This document shows, piece by piece, positions 37,452 to 48,948 of a stretch of DNA of 64,000 nt. The stretch is from assembly GCA_949752795.1 (NCBI GenBank), contig OX457058.1, positions 162,877,353 through 162,941,352 of the forward strand, given 5' to 3'. How positions within the stretch are numbered: the stretch's first letter is position 1; the number at the start of each line of letters is the position of its first letter. This DNA comes from Hyperoodon ampullatus (Eukaryota; Chordata; Mammalia; Artiodactyla; Ziphiidae). The notes under the pieces were generated by a model that was given only the letters and a program-made list of their open reading frames with translations, ran no database searches and was not told the DNA's origin. Position numbers and translations under genes: made by a program.

Positions 37452-38795
37452 AATGGATGGATGATGCCCACCCACCTTGGGGAGGAAAATATGATTTATT
37501 TATCCTATCAATTCAAATATTAATCTAATCTATAAACACCCAAACAAACACAGCCAGTATATGTTTAACCAAATATCTGTGCACCCCATGACCCAGTCAA
37601 GTTGACACACAAAATTAAAAATGACAGGGGGCAGGGATACCTATGGTCAGTGTTAAGTCCTCTTAAAATGGTTGGTTTAAATTAGCTTTTTCCTGGATCA
37701 TGTCTCCATTGAAGATCCATGCACATTGATATGGAAAGTGATTTGTCTCTGGTCAGTTAAATTACCACACATTTTTTCTGCCCCTGCACTTACAAGATAT
37801 GATGTTAAACTGTTTGAGAGAACCAAGGCACAAGCAATAAAAGTTTATAATCTGATATTGGGAGATAAACGTTCCCTAACTGCAGCGAAAGGCAAAATAT
37901 AATGTGACATAAGATAGGTATAAACTACTTCCAAAGAAGACAAAAGAAGGAAGAAATTAGTTCTCTTGAATGAAGGAATACATTAAGGTAGGGTCTGAAT
38001 TACCTGGATGAAGGATGAAAACCAGGGTTAAAAATGGGTGATTTTATAGTATAATAACTAATCCACTGTGAAATAAATTTGTGTCTGAAGCCCAAAAAAT
38101 TCCCTGTATGAGTAAATATGAATTGTGGCAAAAGGCAGAAAGGAACCATTAATCCTCTCATGGGATTTGTACTGAGACATTTTTGGAGACTGATTTATTT
38201 TGATGGAACTCTCAAGGATTTCCCTGAACAAGTGATCCATAGTTAGGGTATTTCTCATCCTCCCACTCAGCTCCAACCATAAAGATATGGTCATTCAGAA
38301 AGTGTGGTGCTCACAGAATGCCATTGACCAAGGAAGGAATGGAAATCCAAGAGGAGTCTTGAAATGTAAGTATCAACCATTTCTCTACAGAAAATGTCCT
38401 GTTTACTGTATGGAATTAATGTTATTCTCTGAAGTACTGAACATGGAATAATAATACAATTAGACTTCACATATCTCTGTATAAGTAATAAAATATTTAT
38501 CTAGGAAACATAATTTTATAATTAGCTTTCATATTAAGTGGAAAATTATTGCACATTCTTTCTATGTTTTGGGTTGTAATACAATAAAACTGTACCAATC
38601 AATACTCTATAGTAATTAATATTTAATTTTTACTGATTTGCCTTATAATTTTGATCCTGTATGTGTGATGGCTATAGTATATATGTATAGGAGAGCAGGA
38701 GGGGATAGAAAAGATGGGCTTTAATCGAGATAATAGAGAAGGATAAGGAATACACAAGATTTAGATGTTCTTACCACAAATAAAGTGTAAAAGGC
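37452..38795. other. Unassigned DNA with a possible L2 remnant
   Basis: About 37,860-38,030 has the diverged reversed L2 layout (ATAGGTATAAACTACTTCC then TGAATGAAGGAATACATTAAGG), which I treat as tentative. No gene recognised. Confidence 0.35.
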
Positions 38796-38799
38796 AAAG

Positions 38800-39010
38800 C
38801 AAAATACTTAACAGTGATGTATATCATCTACTTAATAGCTATCATGTATTAGGTTTTGTGCTAGGCACCTCAACATTGAGAGATACAGTATTATTTACCA
38901 CTTTTTGTAGGGAAGAATCTGATGTTGGGAGAACCATTTACACAGACAATAATTGATGGAGCTGAGATTCAAATGCAAATTCAATTTTACTCCGTGGGTT
39001 CCAAAGTTCA
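38800..39010 (-). mobile_element. MIR SINE, minus strand
   Basis: GTATTAGGTTTTGTGCTAGGCACCTCAAC, then TGATGGAGCTGAGATTCAAATGCAAATTC, follow the order of a reversed MIR. Confidence 0.65.
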
Positions 39011-42000
39011 GTGTATTCTTTTCATTATATACATCAAACTCACTGATTAAAAACAAATCCAGCCTTATATATTTTATCATCCAATCACCCCATTCATATA
39101 CTTTTTCTGTCCTTGCCTTTGCTTGAACTGATTTTTTTGTCTGTTATTGCAATGGTTACCAGATTGACTTTTCTTACTCTTGTTTTGCATCTGTGACAGT
39201 TGTCAGTTGATTACCCTTCCACTCCAAATACACCCTTGTTTGCCCAGCTTTGTGACGAGATACCTGGACCCTATAAACATCTCTCCTTTAACTACAGTCA
39301 CAATGTTAGGCTTTGCCAATAGTAGGGGCTAGAGGGACACTGCAAAACTATCGCAGAGGAAAGGACTTGTCTTACTCATTCTGGTGCCTTTTTATTTATT
39401 TATTTTTAATCACAGCAACTAGAACAATGCTTGGCACACAATCAACACCCAAAATGGATGTAGGTCATAGAGGGATTAGAGCTGTTCCACTGGGCCTGAA
39501 GGGGACAAGCATGTATGTTTTGGAGCCATAGGGAAATAAAAGTTGCCTTAATATAAATAATAATTTTATTACAATAGAAACATCTCAACAAGAAATGAGA
39601 TACTTGTGCATGTAGGTAATTCATTCCAGAAAACTGCTACTCAACAATAGCTAGCAATTCCAGAAAACAAATCAGAATAAGTCAGAATGGCTATTACATG
39701 AATGAATGTTGCAGAGTAATTCAAAATCCAGATGAGGATTTTGTTATTGGTAGTTGTTCAGATCCTCTGAACACTTACATTTCGTTCCTATTTCATAGGA
39801 ATACAATCCTTTGGAACAGTATATACTGTCTGTCTTCTTAAATACTCAATTTTCTCATGTACTTGTCATCACTATTGTGCACTTTTTATTTTTTTACTTC
39901 TAATAATGCCCTTGAGGCTATATCACTTATGTAATATCTGTAGTGAATCAGGATGCAAGTTCTTACTTCTAATTTTCAGTCTTAATTGCCAGAAAATGCA
40001 TGGCTGCTTGATAGTGAACACTAGATTTTAATATGAACATCCTAATGTCAACATTTCAGTTTTCCCTCATTGCCTGGTTTCCCTAACAAATACTACACAT
40101 TCTCTGATGTTTAGTAGACAATAAGTCAGTGGTGTGGCTTATTTTATAGTTATATTGGAAAGGATATATTCTTTCTGAAGTTTCAGGAGTTGAGCTAAAT
40201 ACTCAGTTTTATATATTTGAACCCCAAATCCAAATCAGTCTTAAAATAACTGTGATATGAAACAAACTAACAGCAATATAAACAAAAAAATTCTAGGAAA
40301 AAATAATATAGTGGGTTAAAAATCACTGATAGATAAAGTGAGACCACACTCTCCAGGCCATATATACAGCTTTTCTTTCCTCTGCTCCAGAGCATACATT
40401 CCTTCAGCATAAATCTATCTGCTCTGGTTAAAGGGAGGATTTAGTCTCCAGAGCCCAGAGGAAATCCTGTTGAATTTTAGAATCTGAAGGGTTCTGTAAA
40501 TTCCAAACAGTAATTTACACACCACAACTGGCCAATGGTCTATCCGGTGGAGCATCCTGCTTCCTACTGCGACTAATGATGGATGGTTTAGGATAATGCC
40601 ATAAACTCACCGTGACGCACCTAATTGAGAAATATTGCATTGCCAAAGAAATTTCTTCTTAACTCTGGTAGCTGGTTAGTTTATTTCATGGTGCCTGAGT
40701 CCTGATAACTATTAATCTCTATACTACAGTTACAGAAAAACTCTTATTTTCCCTAAGAACACACTATTAGATTTCTCATAAGCATCTAATCTTTAGTTGA
40801 ATCTCATTAACCTCTTCTGATTAATAACTCACTGTAGAGTGAACAAGTAATCACATTCCACATTTTAACTTTGCTTAAAAGCTTCCAGTCATATGTACAT
40901 AAAATAGCTGTATCTCTCTGCATTATGGGCTTCTTACTACAATACTTCTAAAAAATAGAGCCCATTGGGAGCGAAGATTAAAAATGTACTCTGTAATTAA
41001 GCATAGACTGTATTATTTGGTCATTAAGATACAAGGAGAGAAAGTTCAATGCATGACCTGTGAATGTTTCAAGTGCCCTCTGTGTTATTTGATTAAACTT
41101 TTCAGGAATCCCATATTTCTCTACTAGGAGAAAATTGCCACTGAGCTAGACTACATTAATATGAAATATGTTTAACAATGACCTTGCTTGGAAACTACTA
41201 ACAATGTGTTAACAGTTTTCCAGGACACTGGACAGTATATATATATATTTTTGACAACAGGGCTGCAAACCACTTTATGCAACTCTGTATAACATTGTTA
41301 ATTTGTTGGTAGAAAACCTGTAAGTAAACAATCTACATCATCAAAAGACTCAGCACACTGTCATCACCTTTTAGAATGTAAGCAGTGTGGGCAAGGTCAA
41401 AATCTTGCATTAGGACTTTGTGCTTCTGTGGGTTAACTGCTACTCAGGCTTGGAGAACAGGCATTTATATTTGCTGGCAGAATAATTAAGGAGAATGACA
41501 TGTCAAAAGAGTTCTTTCCTCATCATTTTTTATGCTCGTGTTTATTCATAGTTATGCTTGGGTTAGTGGTAAGAAAGGTAGGAAGAAACACTAATGCCCT
41601 AATGATTCTCTGATTCTTTTTGCAAAGACAGCTGAACTTATCACCTGCTTTGAGTGAGAAGCCATAAACTATTCCCAAGTAACAGTAAAATATTCAGTCA
41701 AATGCCACAGTTGTTCTTCTGAATGGTAACATGTTGATGGTCAAATATTTTGTTTATTAACATGAGCAATATAACTAAAGTTGAGGTTTACTAAGGCATC
41801 ATAGGATAAACATCAAGAACACAGGACTTCCAAAAGGATGCTCTGGATTTGAATACTTGGTCCAAGCAGTCATTGCCATATATCATCGGATAATTCATTT
41901 ATCTTCTAATCTATTTCTCAGGGGTACTATTTAGGGATTAGAAGTTCTAACAGCACTTTCTAAATTATTTCCCCTAATGTTAGTACTATGCTTATATTTT

Positions 42001-42925
42001 ATAATTTATAAATCACATGATTAACATGAATCAGTAAATTGTATGAACAGAACTTATTCTACAATTAAACTAGTTAATTTGGAGAACAAGTACAAACTGT
42101 GAGTTGTTTGGGGAAAAAAAAGCAACAACAACAGAAAGAAAACCTTGATAACAATAATATTTTTCACTTAGAAAACATTTTATTGTTTCCCTCATTTGAG
42201 CCTGAAACATCTTATGAGGTGTGAGAGAATAATTGTTATAAAAATTTGATTAAAAGAGTATTCTTTCCCTTCTAAGAATCAAGACCCTTTAGGAAAATAA
42301 CTTGAATAATCTTTTGTATTTTTACAAGGGAGTGCTAGACTGACAAAAATCTTCCCACCAAGTCCCTTTCCCTACACTTCTACTTGAATGGCATTGGAGC
42401 TATATTGTTCTATAAATGTCATCGTCAAATTGTCTTTAAGTGAATACGTTTCTTTAAGCCCAGAATGTGTATCTATAGACACGTTTGTAGAGTTAAAAAG
42501 GTTGACTAGAAATTGTTTCTTTACTCAAACGTTTAGTTGCAAGGCAAATTTGCTAACTAGCGACTTTCCTAAGTACTTGAGGAGAAACATGGAAATTCAA
42601 AAACATGAAAAGTGACAGAGTTAACAAAAAATTTAAAATAAACCCAGCATGCACTGGAGTAATTAACGTGAGGACTGTAGGATGCATGCTTCCATCCAGG
42701 TAAATAGAATCTCCAGGATCAAGAAGAGAATATGGCAAATAACAATTCTTCATGATTATTTCCATGAATACCCACACACACTCACACACCACATACATAC
42801 CACATCGATATCTATTATATTTGTAAAGGATAACCTCTTGATTGCTGTATTTACTAATCTTTTAAATACTTATTTTGATGAGAAGATTTTATGCTTAATC
42901 ATTGGAAATTAGAAATAGAGAAATT
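39011..42925. other. Longest unassigned stretch of the window
   Basis: About 3.9 kb without a recognised gene. A short MIR/L2-like word (ACTAGAACAATGCTTGGCACACAATCAACACC) lies at about 39,418-39,450, and a TA run lies at about 41,238-41,252. Compared with its surroundings, about 40,300-41,700 shows no trace of the common repeat families. It may be ordinary unique DNA or conserved non-coding DNA, and sequence alone cannot decide. Confidence 0.4.
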
Positions 42926-42929
42926 TTGG

Positions 42930-43690
42930 AAAAGATATCACCCACAATTCAGTCAACAGTTTTTGATGAATTATTTAGGGGGGTTTCTACATATAATTTT
43001 ATGCCATTTACAAATAGAGACAGTTTTACTTCTTCCTTTCCAATTTGGATGCCTTTTATTTCTTGTTTTTTTTCTTAATTCCTCCAGCCAGGACTTCTAA
43101 TCAACTCAGTGCTTTGTGACCACCTGGAGCGGTGGGATAGGGAGGGTGGGAGAGAGATGCAAGAGGGAGGATATATGGGGATATATGTATAAGTATAGCT
43201 GATTCACTTTGTTATAAAGCAGAAACTAACACACCATTGTAAAGCAATTATACTTCAATAAAAATGTTTAAAGAATACTATATTGAATAAAAGTGGTAAG
43301 AGTGGTCATCCTTGTCTTTTCCTGATCTTAGAGGAATAGCTTTCAACTTTTCACCCTTGAGTATGATATTAGCTGTGAGCTTATCATATATGTCCTTAAT
43401 TATGTTGAGATATGTTCCCTCTATATCTGCTTTCTTGAGAGTTGTTATTTTTTAATAAATGGATATTGAATTTTGTCAAATGCTTTTTTTCTCCATCTAT
43501 TGAATCATATAATCATACGGTTTTTATCCTATATTTTGTAGGTGTGGTGATACACATTGACTGATTTGTGGATATTGAACCATACTAGCATCCCTGGAAT
43601 AAATTCTACCAGATTATGGTTTATGATCCTTTTAATGTTTTGTTGAATTTGAAATAATTATCCAAAATCTAATGTTAGGACTTTCTTTTT
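42930..43690 (-). mobile_element. Old L1 ORF2 fragment, minus strand, split by a nested L1 3' end
   Basis: On the plus strand, TTTACAAATAGAGACAGTTTTAC, TTCTTCCTTTCCAATTTGGATGCC and CCAGGACTTCTA (to about 43,098) continue at about 43,275. There they resume with ATACTATATTGAATAAAAGTGG, TGGTCATCCTTGTCTTTTCCTGATC and TTTTGTCAAATGCTTTTT. The two halves join exactly when the insert at 43,099-43,273 is removed. Confidence 0.85.
43099..43273 (+). mobile_element. 5'-truncated L1 3' end nested in an older L1
   Basis: Matches the 3' UTR of the full-length L1 at 53.9 kb: TCAGTGCTTTGTGACC, GGTGGGATAGGGAGGGTGGG and TCACTTTGTTATAAAGCAGAAACT. It continues with an extra AACACACCATTGTAAAGC, an AATAAA at about 43,258 and only a short tail. 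No target-site duplication longer than 2 bp is visible. Confidence 0.85.
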
Positions 43691-44775
43691 TTTCATTTTT
43701 TTATTCAGTTTTTAAATTGTATAAAATGCATTTATTGTTAAGGGTTTCTTTATCTCCTGATCATTGTGACTATCAGAAGGGACAGGGTAACCATGAGAAG
43801 AGAGCAGGACAGAGTCCATAGGCATGGTTTCTAGCTGACTGTTGAGATTAACCAGCTAGTATTTTCTGCTCTGTGTGTGGGATTACTCTTCATTAATATG
43901 AGAATTAAATGATCTCTAGAGGTCTATTTTCTCCTCTGTAATTCAGTAATATATTTTCTTTGAAATATCATCCCACTTTTCTGAAAAATCACTCAGCATA
44001 CTCAACATAATGCTTTATGGAAGGGAAACCTATAATTCCTAGAATCCCTTGAATTTAAGTACTTTAATGTGCTTGAAATACTTGTTATACAATAGATGTC
44101 CTTCAAATAGATGCCCTTCAAGTATTGGTTCTCTGACATATTTCCTTCTTTCTTCCTCTCCTTTTCAGATATAAGTTCAGCACAGTGAGGCACAAAAGTA
44201 AAATGTTTTAAAAATTCTTAACATGAACTACACAATTAGAAAGAATTTTTTGGAACCTGTATCTGGCTATGATAACTAGAGGCATAGTTATGGATTAGCC
44301 AATCATGAAGCCCTTCATCTGGTCATTATAAGATAATAGGTATGGATTATCTAATCAACAAGCTATGTATTTTCATTATCATTATCCAATCAGGGATAAT
44401 AAATATGTATAATGTAGCTTTCTGAAGGCATCAGTGCATAAGCAGCCAGGACTTGAAGAAACAAGGTACCACAGAGGTGAGAGATGAATTGTGAGGAATC
44501 TGATATTCCCCAATGATTTTCTTCTTAAAGCATAAGAAACAGCAAGTGATGGGTTAAAAATCTAAGCAAATATTTTGATACTGCTACATGTTCAGGGAGA
44601 AAAAATTAGAAACATAGTGCCCCTTGATGAAAAGGAATGCTGAAAAACATCCCTGGGTTTCAGTTCAGATTCCTGGAAGGCTCCTTCCTAGAACAAAAGC
44701 ACCAGAAATGGACCAAGCCTCATTCAGACTAAAATCATATTACTAGATATTGAATTAAGGTGATCTTCTAGAAGA
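43691..44775. other. Unassigned DNA
   Basis: No gene or confident repeat family recognised. Confidence 0.35.
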
Positions 44776-46140
44776 AAATTATATCCTCCTTGGGAAAAAG
44801 AAAAACAATATCTAGAGACTGCACAATATTTCATACACTCAGTCTAGAGTTTAAAAAAAATTTACAAACATGTCTGAAGACAGGAAGAAATGGTTTAAAA
44901 AAAATTCAGACAATAGAAAATGGCATTTTTCTACATGTTGGAGTTACTTACAAACTTTTAAATAACTGTGAAAAAAATGATCAGAAAATAGAACACAATA
45001 TGAATAGTTTCCCCAGAGTACTGAAATCTATGTAAAGACATGAAATTTAAAGAATAAAAACTGTAATAACTAAAATATATTATTTTATGAGCTAATAACA
45101 AATTAGAAAAAAACAGAAGTGAGGATTTGTGAACCTAAGTAAAGAAATATCCAAATTAACAAAGAGGAAAAAAAAATTATAAACATAGGAAAGATCTTAG
45201 ATGGTCATATGAGACAGAGTGAAAAGTTTTAATATTCATGAGTTTAAAGTATAGGAGAGGGGAAATAGAATGAGACAACAAAAATATTTGAAAATTATTT
45301 GGAAAGATTTTTTCAAATTTGTTGAAGATATCAAGCAACAGATTCTCAAAGACCTATTAACCCAAAGAAGAATATTTACAATAAAACCATGCTGTGGTAT
45401 ACCATACCAAAATTGCTGAAAGCCAATGATGATAAGAAAATGTTAAAAGCAAGATACAGTGCCTTCAAATGATTAATAATAAGACTGATGTCTGGCTTTT
45501 CAATAGAAATAAAGAAAGTCAAGTTAAGCCTTTAACCTTAATAATTTGACCAGATTAAAACAAACAAACAACAAATAAACCCTCCCAAATTATACACTTT
45601 CTACAATAACACATGTTGAAATGTATAGGAAGATAAAGATATGCCATGTAAGCCCCATCAAAAAGAACCTTTGTATAACTATATTAATACCAGACTGAGT
45701 AGCTCTGAGATATAACATACATTATAAAAGATAAATTTTATAAAGATAAAATGGTCAGTCTACTGGAATAAGTAACAAAAAAATTTAGACATCTAATAAC
45801 ATAGTCTCAAAAAATGAAAGAAAACACAAAAGTAACTGAAATTAATGGGGAAATAGATCTGTTTGCAAATACGATGAGAGATTTTAAAAACCTTCCTTAA
45901 ATAACAATAGATAAAGCAGACAATTATTCTGCAGGGATATACATAATAAACCAGGTTGACTTAATTGACATGTATAGGACCCTGAATCACCAAACTGCAC
46001 AACTCATTTTTTTTTTTTCCAGTGTACTTGGAACACTTACAAAATTAACAGTACGCTGGGTTATAAAGCAAGTCTCAAGAAACTTTAAAAAATTGCCCAT
46101 TCCTTTTGACAAGATTTGGGTTTGAACATAAATCAAAAAT
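44776..46140 (+). mobile_element. Old L1 (5' part), plus strand
   Basis: A-rich and heavily decayed. L1-like ORF2 endonuclease-region phrases include GACTTAATTGACATGTATAGGACCC at about 45,959 and GCTGGGTTATAAAGCAAGTCTC at about 46,052. The same element appears to resume at 54,116 beyond the young L1. The earlier part, about 44,776-45,800, is assigned with less confidence. Confidence 0.65.
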
Positions 46141-46612
46141 AAAAGGCATAGTAGGCTTTATCCACCACTAAGCTTATTTAGCTTTAAGAAAAGACATAAG
46201 ACACACATGCACCATGAATAGCAAGAACGCAGTAGGAATCTCAGGCACAGTGCCCCATATCTCCAATATGATCTTGGGATGTGCCTGGTAATGAAAGATG
46301 GCTGAGTGAGTGTGAAATCACTTCAGCCCAGAGAATCTAGCCTCCTTGGGGCTGTTTTAGCTTTTATTAATATAGTGGTCACATATCCCCTTCTTGAATA
46401 TGTGTCTCACTCCCATTGTTCAGAGTAGCTCAATCTCATCAATTGCAGGTTACTCAAAAAACAATCTCAAGGATAAAGTACAGGTGATCAGTCAAAACAT
46501 AGCATTCATTATGGATCCAGTTTGCTCCTATGAATTTCTTGAATTGCTATTGTAAAACGATTCTAAGCATCACCCTCAGGTGTTTCTGAGGCTAGAGGAA
46601 AGAATACAGATC
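46141..46612. other. About 470-bp non-L1 insert beside the young L1, origin unknown
   Basis: This stretch separates the old L1 from the young one and does not match L1. On the minus strand an AATAAAAGCTAAAAC phrase lies at about 46,355-46,370, which would suit an LTR polyadenylation signal, but TG/CA ends and a duplication were not established. Confidence 0.35.
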
Positions 46613-46627
46613 AACTGTTAACTAACC
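46613..46627 (+). repeat. Target-site duplication, 5' copy (young L1)
   Basis: 15-bp word AACTGTTAACTAACC directly before the first base of the L1; identical to the 3' copy. Confidence 0.97.
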
Positions 46628-46638
46628 GAGAGCGGAGG

Positions 46639-46648
46639 AAGATGGCGG
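46639..46648 (+). promoter_or_regulatory. YY1-like site at the extreme 5' end of the L1
   Basis: AAGATGGCGG lies 12-21 bases into the element. Human L1 carries a YY1 site (AAGATGGC core) in the same place, where it is known to set the transcription start. Here the match is sequence-level only. Confidence 0.75.
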
Positions 46649-47811
46649 AAGAGTAAGATGCGGAGATCACCTTCCTCCCCACAGATACATCAGAAATTCA
46701 TCTACACGTGGAACAACTCCTACAGAACACCTACTGAACGCTGACAGAAGACCTCAGACCCCCCAAAAGGCAAGAAACTCCCCACATACCTGGGTAGGGC
46801 AAAAGAAAAAAGAATAAACAGAGACAAAAGGATAGGGATGGGACCTGCACCAGTGGGAGGGAGCCGTGAAGGAGGAAAGGATTCCACACACTAGAAGCCC
46901 ATTCGCGGGCGGAGACTGCAGGTGGCGGAGGGGGAAAGCTTCGGAGTAGCGGAGGAGAGCACAGCAACAGGGGTGTGGAGGGCAAAGCGGAGAGATTCCG
47001 GCACAGATGATCGGTGCCCTCAGGCACACACCAGCCCGAGAGGCTTGTCTGCTCAGCCGCCGGGGTGGGCGGGGCTGGGAGCTGAGGCTCGGGTATCGGG
47101 TTTCAGTCGGAGCACAGGGAGAGGACTGGGGCTGGCAGCAGGAAGGGAGCCTGAAGGGGTTAGTGCACCACGGCTAGCCCAGAGGGAGTCCAGGGGAAAA
47201 GTCTGGACATGTCGAAGAGGCAAGAGACTTTTTCTTCCCTTTTGTTTCCTGGTGCGCGAGGAGAGGTCATTAAGAGTGCTGCTTAAAGAAGCTCCAGAGA
47301 AGGGCATGAGCCGCGGCTAAAGGCGCGGACCCTGGAGACGGGCATGGGAGCTGGGGCTGCTGCTGCCGCAGCCACAAGGCCTGTGTGCGAGCGCAGGTCA
47401 CTGTCCACGCCCCCTTCCGGGGAGCCTGTGCAGCCCGCCACTGCTGGGGTCCCGGGACCCAGGGACGGCTTCCCCGGGAAAGTTCACAGAACACCTCGGG
47501 CTGGTGCAATGTTGCGCTGGCCTCTGCCGCCGCACGACCGCCCCGCTCAGCGTGCCCCTCCCTCCCCTCTGCCTGAGTGAGCCAGAGCCCCCGAATCAGT
47601 GGCTCCTTTAAACCCGTCCTGTCTGAGCGCAGAACGGACGCCCGCCGGCGACCCACGTGAAGAGGCGGGGCCAGATCCAAGGCTGAGACCCGGGAGCTGT
47701 GAGAGCAGAGAAGAGACAGGGAAATCTCTCTGTGCAGCCTCGGAGGCAGCGGATTAAAGCTCCACGGTCCACTTGATGTGCCCTGCGTCTGTGGAGTGCA
47801 TGAATGGACAC

Positions 47812-47930
47812 CGAATCATCCCAAATTGAGGAGGTGGACTTTGAGGACAAGATTTAAGATTTTTTCCTCTTTTCCTCTTTTTACAACGAATTATCCCAAA
47901 TTAAGGAGGTGGACTTTGAGAGCAAGATTT
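47812..47930 (+). repeat. Tandem duplication in the L1 5' UTR, 75-bp offset
   Basis: Two copies of a roughly 44-bp block (47,812-47,855 and 47,887-47,930) share the ATCCCAAATT and AGGAGGTGGACTTTGAG words with few differences and are spaced by exactly 75 bp. It is either a tandem duplication inside this copy or a feature of its subfamily. Confidence 0.9.
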
Positions 47931-48120
47931 TTGACTTTTTCCCCCCTGTTCTCTATTTGTGAAGGTGTATGTGTATGCTTCTGTGTGAGATTTTCTCTGT
48001 ATAGCTTTGCTTCCACCGTATGTCCCAGGATTCTATCTGTTCGTTTTTTTTTTCAATAATTAATTTTTAATTTTAATAACGCTACTATATTTTATACTTT
48101 ATTCCATTTTACTTTACCTG

Positions 48121-48450
48121 CTCTTTCTTTTTCCTAGCTTCCCTTCCTCCCTCCCTCACTCCGCCCCTCCTTTCATTCTTTCTCTATTTCTTTCCTTCCT
48201 CCCTCCCTCCTGTCTTTCTTTCCTTCTCTCTTTCTTTTTTCTTACTTCCTAGTTTTCGTTCTTTCCTCCCTCCTTCCCTCTCTACTTTCTTTCTTTCTTT
48301 CCATCCTTCCTCCCTCCCTCCCTCCTTTCTTTCTTTCTTTCTTTCTTTCTTCCTTCCTTCCTTCCTTTCTTTCCTTCTTCCTTTCTTTCTCTCTCTCTTT
48401 CTATCTTCTACTAATTCTTTCTTTCTACTTTTTCTCCCTTTTATTCTGAG
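48121..48450 (+). repeat. Long polypyrimidine tract (CTTT/CCTT)n in the L1 5' UTR
   Basis: About 330 bp almost purely C and T, made of CTTT, CCTT and CCCT units and separated from ORF1 by a more ordinary leader. Such tracts can expand by slippage, and this one largely explains the element's extra length. Confidence 0.9.
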
Positions 48451-48948
48451 CCGGGTAGATGAAAGGCTCTTGGTGCTGCAGACAGGAGTCAGTGCTGTGC
48501 CTCTGAAGGGGGAGAGTCAACTTCAGGACACGGGTCCACAAGAGACCTCCCAGCTCCACATAATATCAAGCGGTGAAAATCTCCCAGGCATCTCCATCTC
48601 AACACCAGCACACAGCTTCAGTCAATGACCAGCAAGCTACAGTGCTGGTCGCCCTATGCCAAGCAACTAGCAAGACAGGAACACAAACCCACCCATTAGC
48701 AGAGAGCCTGCCTAAAAACATAATAAGGCCACAGGCACCCCAAAACACACCACCAGATGTGGACCTGTCCACCAGAAAGACAAGATCGAGCCTCAACCAC
48801 CAGAAAACAGGCACTAGTCCCCCCCACCAGGAAGCCTACACAACCTATTGAAACAAACTTAGCCACTAGGGACACACACCAAAAACAATGGGAACTACGA
48901 ATCTGCAGCCTGCAAAAAGGAGACCCCAAACACAGTAAGATAAGCAAA

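Larger units (their letters stand above)
46628..48948 (+). promoter_or_regulatory. 5' UTR of the young L1 (internal promoter region)
   Basis: About 2.3 kb, unusually long. It starts GAGAGCGGAGGAAGATGGCGG. The sequence becomes strongly GC- and CpG-rich from about 46,900 to 47,760, then turns into a duplicated segment (47,812-47,930) and a long C/T tract (about 48,120-48,450). L1 5' UTRs are known to act as internal RNA polymerase II promoters, and activity of this copy is inference. The open frames of up to 199 codons in this region are stop-poor GC-rich DNA, not genes. Confidence 0.85.

Noticed and set aside
42682..43100. Overlapping plus- and minus-strand frames of 69 to 81 codons near 42.6-43.1 kb
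   Set aside because: Part of this is the old L1, and no conserved domain or splice context could be seen.
46731..47850. Several overlapping open frames of 60 to 136 codons on both strands
   Set aside because: All sit in the GC-rich L1 5' UTR. Pro/Arg/Ser-rich frames on both strands are expected there and none has a conserved start or motif.
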